DNA from: Chrysochromulina tobinii
Taxonomy: Eukaryota > Haptophyta > Prymnesiales > Chrysochromulinaceae
Length of the DNA: 29,702 nt
NCBI GenBank assembly: GCA_001275005.1
Contig: JWZX01003239.1
Span: 1 to 29,702 of the forward strand
Direction: 5' to 3'
Shown: positions 18,901 through 27,861 of the stretch, piece after piece
How positions within the stretch are numbered: the first letter of the stretch is position 1
Layout: each line of letters starts with the position of its first letter
Made by a program: the position numbers and the translations under genes
Notes under the pieces: generated by a model
Databases searched by the model: none
The model's input: the letters and a program-made list of their open reading frames with translations, nothing else
What the model was told of the DNA's origin: nothing

Positions 18901-21900
18901 TGAGCCAGCCGGCCACGAGCAAGATAAGCGCGATGAGCACGTTCGGCAACGAGCGAGCGATGGACTCAGAGATGTGTTTGAGCTCGTTGAATCTAGAGAA
19001 GAGCATTAAGGCCCGCAAGGAGGCAAGGGCTCCGAAGATGCGCTGGTTGAAAGTGATCACATCGGTGTTATTCAGCGGGTTGAAGAGGGCCAACAGCAAG
19101 CAGATGAGATCGAGCATGTACCTGGGGCACCACGCAATCAATGGGGTCATCAGTGAGGTCATCAGTGTCATCAAGGCCAACAGCAAGCAGGCCACATCGA
19201 GCATGTACCACGGCTGCCTGAAGAATGCCAAGGGGCCCTGTGTCATCATCTTGATGACGAGCCCGCCGCACGTCAATAGCATGAAGGTCACGTCTAGTCC
19301 GGACCGCACCTGTAATATTAGGGAGTATCACCATATTAGGGAAGGACGGCCATATTAGGGAGGGCGTCTAATCCGGAGCGAGGGCGCACCGATGGGGGAG
19401 TGAGGGCCGGGGAAGAAAGTGAGGGCGCGCCGCTGAGCAGGCGCCAGTGCCTGATCATGCCATCGATCTCCGAGGTGATCGCGAGCGAGGACGAGATGAT
19501 GAGCGTCACCTGATGAGGGAGGCAATCAAGGGCGTCCTCAAGTATCATCAGCGGCCATCATTGGATCGAGAAGATGAGCATCACCTGATGAGGGAGGCAA
19601 TCAAGGGCGTCCTCAAGTATCAGCGGCCATCAGAGGATCGAGAAGACGAGCGTCACCTCGAAGCACCAGAACGTGTTCGAGAACACTATCCGCTGCAGAT
19701 TGCGTGCGCGCTCCTCGCCCAGCCCGTCCTGTCCGAATTTCCCCAGTGGCGGCAGCCGGTCGAGGTAGACGGTGCGCAGCCAATCGCCCGCCGCACGCAC
19801 GCGCACCATGAGCAAGGTATACATGCGCCCGGCTAGAGGGCCGCTCTTGCGTTGATGACGCCGGAGCTCGATGTTCGTCTTCAACTGTTTGCCCAATGCG
19901 TCGCTTCGGTCTTTCTGAGGGTCGAGATCGTCGTTACGCTTGATGGACATGAACATGAGGAACTCATGCTGCGAGATGAGGTCGTCTACCGTCGAAGACT
20001 TGTCCAGTACCTGCACTCGGAGACGACCAGAGATGGGCGATCAGAGGCGATCAGAGGCGATCAGAGAGGCGATCAGAGGCAATCAGAGGCGATCAGAGGC
20101 CATCAGAGGCGATCAGAGGCGATCAGAGAGGCGATCAGAGGCGATCAGACGCACTCCGAGGGGCAATCAGAGGGGCAATCAGAGGGGCAATCAGAGGGGC
20201 CATCAGAGGGGCCATCAAAGGCCATCAGAGGCACTCCGAGAGGCAATGACGCACCTCCCACGTGGCCTCATTCTTGGGCTCTTCTCCGAGCTCGGCGAGG
20301 AGGCGATACACTTGGCTGCAGGTGATGTACCCGTCACCGTCCAAATCCGCGCGCTGGAAGGTATCCTTAAAGTACGCGATCTCCCACACGTTGAGTGATC
20401 CATAATCGGAAGCGTGCATGCGCATGCGCGAGCGACGCAACTTGCGCTGAATGCGCTCCCCTTTGCACCTGTGGGGAACATCGGGCGCCGTGGTAAGCAC
20501 ATGCATGCTGAGGGTCGGCGCACATGCTCTCCCCTTTGCACCTGCGCATCCACTTCTTCTTCTGGGCAGACAGGTAGCGCCTCTGCTCCGTTCGAACCCA
20601 GCCCCGATCACTGATCTGGACTCGCACAAAGGGGGGCAGCAGCCGAAAGAGGCTGCGGGCCCAAGGGCCGAATGGCTCATCGCCCTTCACGCCGTGTGGA
20701 AGCTTTGCCCAATGCGGTAGGCGAGGGGGGGCAGCGCCGGATGCCACCACGGCTTCGTGCGCTTCGATGACGCCGCGGTCGTCGGCATCGCCGTCATCGG
20801 CATCGCCGTCTTCCTCAATGTTGCGCTTGGGCTCACCATCGTCCAAACTGTTGCGCGAGGGCGCGCGCTCGTCCAACCGAGCTTGTAACGAATCTCTCTG
20901 TTTCAAGTTCTCTTCCTTCGGAGCCACCCAGGTGCCTCCCACGTCCATCCGTCCGGCGGCAGCATCCAGAGTCGGGGATCGCTGTCCACGTGCCAGAGGG
21001 GACCACCTACCAGAGCCAGAGGATGGGGAGGGCGAACGCGTGCGCCGCGCCTCGAGGTCGGCGAGCTTCCGCGCCTCTTCTTTAGTCTCCTTGCGCAGGC
21101 GCGCCTTGCGATTCAGCGGGGGTGGCCTGGCTGGAGCCTTCGTCGAGTCCCTTTTGGGAGGTGGCTGGCCGGAGTCGTCGGGTCCCTTGATCCGTAAGAT
21201 CTGTGTGTCTGTGTTTTGGGCATATGATCCGGAGGAGTGCGAGAAGCGCGCCGCCTTGACATCGGCGTCGCGCTGTGCTTTGAGTGCGTGGCGATCCTTA
21301 CGCTGCTCCTCCTCCTCCTGTGCCAGCCTGGCGGCAGTCTCTTGGCTCACTTTGGAGGCGATCTGCTTTGCCATCGACGAGAACGTAGAGAGCAGGATGG
21401 AAAGGAACATATTGACCATCACAAAGTTGCCCGAGATGACTACCGCTGGGAAGAAGATGAAGGCGAGGGGGCCCGAGACGAGATATGTGTCCCACATCAC
21501 CCGGCTCCACACGTCCTGCGTGACCGTCTGGAAGACGCTCACGATCGAGATGAGCAGGAAGTCGAAGTGATGACGTGGCTTGAGCGCGCATGAATCCGTG
21601 TGCAGCTGGGTGGAGTTGGCACCATCGGCGTATGGAAGACACCGACCGCCGGCATACACGTCGTCGTACATGCCCGAGTACAGGTGCATGCCAAGGATGG
21701 CGATGAGGAAGATCCATATGACGAGCGCCACCAACATCCAAGCGACCGCGACGAGCGACGCGTAAATTTGGTCGAGGAGCGCGGTCGTGCCACTCAACTC
21801 TGAGAGCGAATAAAGTAATTTGTGGAGGCGCAGCAGCCGAAAGGACTTGAGCGACGAGAGGACTTGATTCTCCAACTCGAGCCCGGTGAACCACGAAACC

Positions 21901-24900
21901 ACCTCGAAGAACCAAACGACCACCAGGAGACCTTCGAAGACGAAGGACGGCGTCGTGGCGTACGTGCGCAGGCCGAACACGTAGATCCTAAGCAACATCT
22001 CGAGGAGGAAATAGATGCCAAAGAGATGGCCAAGGATCCAGATGCGGTACGCCTCGTCGCCGCGTCCAAAGCGTTCATCGACGAAGGGGCCATCGAAAGC
22101 GCTCACGACGGCGTTCGCGAGGACGACGAAGAACGCGAGCGCCCGGAACGACGCCGAGACGAGCACCTTGCGCAATTTCAGTCGCGGGCCGCTCAGCCCG
22201 AGCACGGCGACAAACTCGTTGAAGCTGATCTCACCGCTACCATCCTTGTCGCACGCGTCGATGAATGACAGAAATTGCTGCTTGTCCATCGTCAGGTGTA
22301 ACCTCTCGTAGGCGTCCTCAAGTTCTTCCTCGGTCAGGAGGCCGTCGCCGTTCTTGTCGATGGTTTCGAACGCTTTTTTCAACGAGCCCACTGCTTCGAG
22401 GATCCCAGCTTCCGCCTCCTTCGCCACATTCTTGATGTGCCTCACCTCACCTTTCGCATCCTTCGGCGTCGGCAACCTTCGCCCGTTGATTTGGGCAGTG
22501 GCGCGTGGATCCTTAGGGATAGGCAGGCCGGTGATGATCGACTTGATGCGTGCGACGATCCGGTGGTCACGGAGGGTGGGGCGGAGGTACCTATCGAAGT
22601 TCTCCTTCAGCCGATCGTAACTGAGCCAATCGAGCACGTGGGTCGCATCCGCTTCCCTGCGCTTCAGCCTCTGCAACTGATGCAGCTTTTCACGTTCGTA
22701 TGCTGTCCCGAGCACCGCGATGAACACGTTCATCAGTACCCAGGAGCCGATGGCGTACATGATGATGAAGACTGATTCCCAGGCGGCGCCCTGCGTGTCA
22801 ACCACCAAGTTCTGCATAATCGACCAGTCGACGCCACACCAAATCTGGAAGACGGAGAGGACGGCCAGCGGGAAGTTATCGAAGCTGGGCTGGTACGGCG
22901 GGTTGGCATACCACGTGACAGGCTTGACCTCGTCAGCTGAGAGCCCTTTGCGCTCGTAATACGGCGTGAGTGCGAGGATGTCCCGCCCTCCCGTGCGCAA
23001 GCTCGCATGCTCGCCCGTACCCGAGTCGACGCACGTCGCGTTGGCGCGCGTGCACTGGCGGCCGATGGACTGGATGGAAGAGCAGACGAGGTAGGGCGAC
23101 TCATAGAACACGCCTTCGTGCGTGTCGTAGCATCGGAATCGCAACTTGGCCGAGAGAAGGCTGGTGAGGAAGAGACCGAACAAGAAGGTGAAGAAGGTGA
23201 TGATCATCAGCGTGCTCCCCAAGTCGTATGCCTGTGAAGAGAGAGAGAGGCGATCCACGGTCATCAGAGGCAATCCGATGGCAATCCGATGGCAAGTAAA
23301 ACTCCCACATCGCGCACCGCATACAACGTCGAGTTAATGATGATGCGCAGCCCGGGAATGGATTCGAGCACACGAAGCGGCCGCAGCACGCGCAGAATGC
23401 GCAAGTTGGTCACCGCGCCGGCGAATTGATTCCCCATCACGACCTCTACAATCAAGGCGGCCCAGCTCCCAACCACGATGGTGCCATCGAGGATGTTCCA
23501 CTTCTCAGCCAAGTACACGCGGCCGAGCCCCACCACCTTGATGACCATCTCGAAGGTGAAGAAGATGTTGAGCAACCAGTCAACCGTATCGTACAAATCA
23601 TCACGAGCGGGGTCGGGTGGAAAGGGTTCGGGGTACCTGCGACGAAATCCATTGATGACGCTGTCAGAATACCTCCGAGGGCAATCAGACGCACATGAGC
23701 GACGTACTCAGTCGCAAGGAAATACGCGCTCATGAGCACCGCTCCCAGCACAGTGTTGCGGAAGGACCAGTGGCGCTGCATCCGAAAGCACCAAAGGCCG
23801 ATGGTGCCCCAGCACCGGCCCAACCGTGCGAACATCGACGACCCGCCATTCCCTCGTCGAGCTGCGAGCCACGCCGCTTCGATCGATTCCGAGCGTTTGG
23901 CCCGGTCAAGTGATCGTTCACGTGACCGTTCACGTGACCGTTCACGTGATTCCGAGCGCTGCAGCGGAGCTGCGGGGCCGCCGCTAGGCTCGTCTCGCGG
24001 GTGCGCCTGCAATGAGCTCGCGTTGGTGCCCGTCTCGGCGCGCTCGTTTCCGCACGTGAGCACCTCGGGGCTGAAGCTCGCACTCTTCTTCTCCTTTCCA
24101 AGCGCTGGCGCCGTGCCTGGCGCCGTGCCGTGCTCCCGTGCGGCGTCCTCCGCCGAGGCCGAGCGCTCCTCACGGCGCTCGCCACCACTGAGCGCATGCT
24201 GCTGTAGCCGCGCCGCCCGCTCCAGAGCATGTCTGTCCCTCTCCGAGCGTGCCACCAATTTGAACTTGCCGTCCGCGCCGATGACGAAATCCATCTCCTC
24301 CTCGAGTGCGTCGGCCTCGTTGGCACGTTTCCAACTATCACGCGCCGGCTTGGCCGCCCCTGCCTCCCCTTCGAGCGGGCGGTCGAATGATGCGCCGTGT
24401 TGAGCGAGACCAAAAGAGACTGACCGCTTGCCGCCCGCGCCGCCGGGGCCGCCCGCGCCGCGCGCGCCGCGGGGGCTCGTCTCATCTTCGGTATCCGTGC
24501 CGACGGCTTCCTTGAGCCTCGACAGGTCGATCTCAATGAACTTGTGCACGAACTCCTTGAGTACGAGCTCAAGGAACTCGTGCCGGTCGAGGAGATGGTT
24601 GCCGTCCGTGTCGTACTTACTGTGGAGCTCGGTGACCTTTTTGGCGCTGGCGTCGAACCCGAGCTGGAGCAGCATGGGCTGCAGCTCCGCGACATCGAGA
24701 AAGCCGTCGCCGTCGGTGTCGAAGCGCTGGAAGAGCCGATTCGCCCGGAATCTGGTTTCGTTCTCGACGGCGAGATCGCCACGCTTCGGTGGGATCATCA
24801 TGACACGCCCACCCTTGAGCGCTCGCTCGCTCGGTGGTGGCGAGTCGAGCAGCTCGGGATTCAGCACGCGCGGTGAGAACGAGGCGCGCCGGGAATCTGC

Positions 24901-25320
24901 GGCCGCCGCCAACGATGCCGACGCCGACCCCGACGCCGACGCGCCACCGTTGTCGCTTCTCGCACCTGCCGTGCCACTGCTGCTGCGGCGGCGACGCGGT
25001 CGGCCTTCGACACCATCGCCGTCCTGCCGCTTGCGCCGCCGCTTACCGCCGCCATCCCCGCCATCTCCAGCATGCTGCTGCTGCCGCCGATGACGCCGTC
25101 CCTGCTCAGGGGAGCTCGTGGTGCCACTGCGAGTGCGGCTTCCGTTTCCGCGGCCGCCGGCATCGACGCTCCGGCCTCGCCCACTATCCACGCTGCTGCT
25201 CCAACGGACCTCTGCGCTGCGGCTGCGCATCTCGCCTCCGCCCGTGGTGCGCCCACCCTCGATGCTGCGGCTGTGGTCGCCGTCACGAGAAGCACCTTCT
25301 TCCTTCACGAAGGCGTCCAT
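15908..25320 (-). CDS. Four-domain voltage-gated cation channel with three EF-hand regions, 15 exons
   Basis: Exons are 25320-23708, 23636-23318, 23231-20542, 20468-20255, 20010-19657, 19509-19390, 19309-19209, 19121-18886, 18793-18465, 18358-18320, 18197-17905, 17832-17577, 17458-17270, 17173-16641 and 16502-15908. All phases close, giving 2,626 residues. The N-terminus is Ser/Arg/Gly-rich with an EF-hand pair (DTDGDGFLDVAE at 201, DTDGNHLLDRHE at 237). Domain I S4 is RILRVLRPLRVLESIPGLR and its filter is CGVDW (about 776-780). The I-II linker has a second EF pair (DKNGDGLLTEEE at 936, DKDGSGEISFNE at 972). The domain II filter is TQDVW (1215). The II-III linker has one clear EF loop (DLDGDGYITCSQ at 1582) and a degenerate partner. 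Domain III contains AGDGW (1995) and TLDGW (2008). The domain IV S4 is RCFRAIRIVRLAG and its filter is TGDAW (2330). It is the Cav/Nav/NALCN architecture in the plasma or another membrane. Acidic filters suggest Ca2+ permeability, but selectivity is inferred. The gating charges of domains II and III are sparse. Confidence 0.87.
17184..17250 (-). repeat. CTGATGA-type array in channel intron 13
   Basis: In the transcribed sense CCTCTGATGA is repeated about four times in the 96-nt intron 17174-17269. The intron begins with a copy of the exon 14 start (GTGCGTCTCGCGGGGATG versus GTGCGCCTCGCGGGGATG). Confidence 0.88.
18198..18319 (-). repeat. 41-bp triplicate repeat in channel intron 10
   Basis: Almost the whole 122-nt intron consists of three copies of a unit of about 41 bases that starts TGTGAGTGCCGCTCATG and ends TTGCCTCACTCATCAG in the transcribed sense. 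Each copy therefore carries a GTGAGT donor-like start and a TCATCAG acceptor-like end. Confidence 0.9.
20020..20254 (-). repeat. Long CTGATCGC/CTGATTGC array in channel intron 4
   Basis: On the plus strand GAGGCGATCA, GAGGCAATCA and GAGGGGCAATCA units repeat more than fifteen times and fill nearly all of the 244-nt intron 20011-20254. In the transcribed sense these are CCTCTGATCGC and CCTCTGATTGC, the same theme as in the other genes. Confidence 0.92.
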
Positions 25321-25457
25321 TGATTTGGCCGTTCGCGCACGAGACGCGTCGTCTCGACCAAAAGTGAACTTCGTGCAGTAAATGTTGTCCAACCAATTTG
25401 AATTCACATCTTGGCATCTTCATCACGTCGGCGTGCGCGACAGGATAGGACACCGGG
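25321..25457. promoter_or_regulatory. Short divergent spacer between channel and HMG-CoA reductase genes
   Basis: Only 137 bases separate the two chosen start codons, so the promoters are shared or overlap. The channel frame stays open to about 25407 without an ATG, so its leader may lie there. No core element was recognised. Confidence 0.4.
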
Positions 25458-27412
25458 ATGTCCTCTCCAGACGACGCGCCTACGCCCGCTCCCAGGCCTC
25501 CCTCAGAGACGGAGTCAGCGCCCGCCGCCCCGACGTCCAAGGTTGATTTCACGACGCTCTCGGACGAGGAGCTTGCCGCTCTCGTCGTCGCCGGCACGGT
25601 GGCGCCGCACAGTCTCGAGGCAGACCTTGGGAACTGCGCGCGCGCCGTGCGAGTGCGGCGGGCCTGGCTCGAGCGCTCGATGGGCGTGGGGGTCGGCACG
25701 CTGCCTCACGATGTGCTCGACTGCGAGGCCTTTTACAGCAGCGTGAAAGGCGCATGCGCGGAGATGGTCGTTGGCTTCGTGCCGCTGCCTGTGGGCGTGG
25801 CCGGTCCGCTGCTGCTCAACGGGAAGTCGTACCAGGTGCCCATGGCGACGGTCGAGGGCACGCTGATCGCCTCCACACGGCGCGGCTGCAAGGCCATCAC
25901 CGAGTCGGGCGGCGCCCAGGCGGCCGTGCTGCAGCAGGGCATGACGCGCGCACCGGTGCTGCAGTTTCCGAGCGCGATGCGGGCCGTGGCGTTCAAGCAG
26001 TGGCTAGAGGATCCGGTGCATTTCGAGGAGGCGAAGGCGCAGTTCGAGTCGACCACGCGCTTCGGCAAGCTCCTCTCGGTCAAGGTGACCGTCGCCGGCC
26101 GCTTTGCCTACGCTCGCTTCATGTGTGCCACTGGCGACGCGATGGGAATGAACATGGTCTCCAAGGTGCAGCGAGTCTCCGGATCGCATTTGTATTGCCT
26201 CGGAGTGCTGCTGAGTGCTGCTGAGCGCCCCGGAGTGCTGCTGAGTGCCTCGGAGTGCCTCGGAGTGCTGATGAGTGCTGATGCGTGCCTCTGGATGCCT
26301 CTGGATGCCTTCTGGATGCCTCTGGATGCTTATGAGAGTGCTGCTCGACATCGCCGTCCTGTCCTAGGGAGTGAACGCGGTACTCGAGCACCTCGCAGCC
26401 ACCGACTTCCCCGACTCGGAGGCACTCGGCCTGAGCGGCAACCTATGCTGCGATAAGAAGCCCGCCGCGATTAATTGGATCCAGGTGCGTGGTTGCACTT
26501 GATTGCACTTGATTGCACTTGATTGCTCATGATTGCTCTTGATGGCCTCTGATAGCCGCCGCTATTTAATTGGATCCAGGGACGAGGCTGCTCTGTGGTG
26601 GTCGAAGCGACCATCTCCGGCGCCATCGTCTCAAAGGTCCTCAAGACGACCGTTGCGGCCGTGTGCGAGCTCAACCTAGCCAAGAACCTGGTCGGCTCGG
26701 CGATGGCGGGCATGTCCGCGGGCGGCTTCAACGCACACGCGGCCAATCTCGTCACCGCGGTCTTCCTCGCCTGCGGCCAGGACCCCGCTCAGAATGTCGA
26801 GTCGTCCAACTGCATCACGCAGCTCACGCCCGTCAACGGCGGCGCGGACCTGCACATCTCGTGCACGATGCCATCGATTGAGGTGGGCACCTTGATTGCA
26901 TCGGATGGCCTCTGACGGCCTCCCTCCTCAGGTGGGCACCTTGATTGCATCGGATGGCCTCTGACGCCCTCCCTCCTCAGGTGGGCACTGTCGGCGGAGG
27001 AACCCACCTCGCGGCGCAGAAGGCGTGTCTGAACTTGCTCGGGGTCGCGGGCTCTGCCGACGCCTCGCCGGGTGCGCATGCACGCCAGCGACCTCTGATG
27101 ACCTCTGATGACCTCTGATGACCTCTGATGACCTCTAATCGCGTCCCTCATCAGGTGCGCATGCACGCCAGCGACCTCTGATGACCTCTGATGACCTCTG
27201 ATGACCTCTGATGACCTCTGATGACCTCTGATGACCTCTGATGACCTCTGATGACCTCTGATGACCTCTAATTGCGTCCCTCATCAGGTGCGCATGCACG
27301 CCAGCTGGCCATGGTCGTCGCGGCCACCGTCATGGCAGGAGAACTCTCCCTCCTTTCCGCCCTCTCGGCTGGGCATCTCGTTAAGGCCCACATGGCCCTC
27401 AACCGAAAGTGA
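25458..27412 (+). CDS. HMGR: Class I 3-hydroxy-3-methylglutaryl-CoA reductase, 5 exons
   Basis: Exons are 25458-26165, 26368-26484, 26580-26882, 26981-27071 and 27288-27412, giving 447 residues with every phase closing. The enzyme reduces HMG-CoA to mevalonate with two NADPH, the committed step of the cytosolic mevalonate route to sterols and isoprenoids. Catalytic residues are all visible: Glu133 ([13 protein letters not shown]), Lys266 ([10 protein letters not shown]), Asp227 (TGDAMGMNM) and His441 ([12 protein letters not shown]). [22 protein letters not shown] and [13 protein letters not shown] are family signatures. The N-terminus before the catalytic domain is only about 100 residues and has no hydrophobic segment, so the membrane anchor typical of animal, plant and fungal enzymes is missing. 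The protein would be soluble, or targeted by its Pro/Ala/Ser-rich start. The coding frame ends at TGA 27410-27412. Confidence 0.95.
26166..26367 (+). repeat. Degenerate GAGTGCTGCT/GGATGCCTCT repeats in HMGR intron 1
   Basis: The 202-nt intron is mostly overlapping units of GAGTGCTGCT, GAGTGCCTCG and TGGATGCCTC. These are related in length to, but different in sequence from, the CTGATGA units in the other introns. Confidence 0.8.
26883..26980 (+). repeat. HMGR intron 3: two tandem 49-bp GT...AG units
   Basis: The intron is exactly two 49-base units, 26883-26931 and 26932-26980. They differ at about one base. Each begins GTGGGCACCTTGATTGC and ends CCTCCCTCCTCAG. The downstream exon starts GTGGGCACTG, so each unit begins with a copy of the exon start. 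Confidence 0.95.
27072..27287 (+). repeat. HMGR intron 4: two tandem intron units with CCTCTGATGA arrays
   Basis: Unit 1 (27072-27154, 83 nt) and unit 2 (27155-27287, 133 nt) both begin GTGCGCATGCACGCCAGC and end GCGTCCCTCATCAG. Unit 1 has four CCTCTGATGA copies and unit 2 has nine, which accounts exactly for the 50-base difference. The true exon that follows also begins with those 18 bases. Confidence 0.96.
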
Positions 27413-27861
27413 TGACGTTCGGCACGGCGCTCGATTGGTGCTCGGTATGGCGCTCGGCACGGCGCTCGACACGGCGCTCGACACGGCGCTCGAGCGTCCG
27501 GACGCGGGCTACCTTGTCGGGTCTTTGGATGAAGGCGCACTGAGGACGGTGCTCAGCTCGGCGCCCCTGGACGGGAGAGGATCCATGGCTTGTGGCTTGG
27601 AACCGCGCCGCCGCCGCGCGCGCACCGGCCACCGCGCACGCATTCCGAACGCTGCAAACGTACGGTACTGTACGCGTGTAATCTTTATTATTGTGGTCCC
27701 GCCTTGTCTTGACGGGACTGGAATATCTTACCGTGTGTTTCTATCATTCGTTTTTGTGCGTTCACGTTAACGTAAATTGACGTGGTGTGGGTCGCCCCGC
27801 ACTCGCTGCAACCCCACCGCAGCGCGCACCTCCACGCCCCAACGCGGCGCCGCGGGATGAA
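27413..27861. other. Intergenic spacer between convergent genes
   Basis: These 449 bases separate the 3' ends of the HMG-CoA reductase and ankyrin genes. A stretch at 27428-27491 holds four or five CGGCGCTCGACA-type short repeats. The part 27660-27780 is A+T-rich and may contain the transcript ends. Nothing else was recognised. Confidence 0.5.

Noticed and set aside
19510-19656. The GTGATGCTCATC block in channel intron 5 as an extra exon
   Set aside because: It follows an acceptor-like CATCAG but has no donor of its own before the next repeat. Including it would add CTGATGA-type sequence to the S1 helix of domain III.
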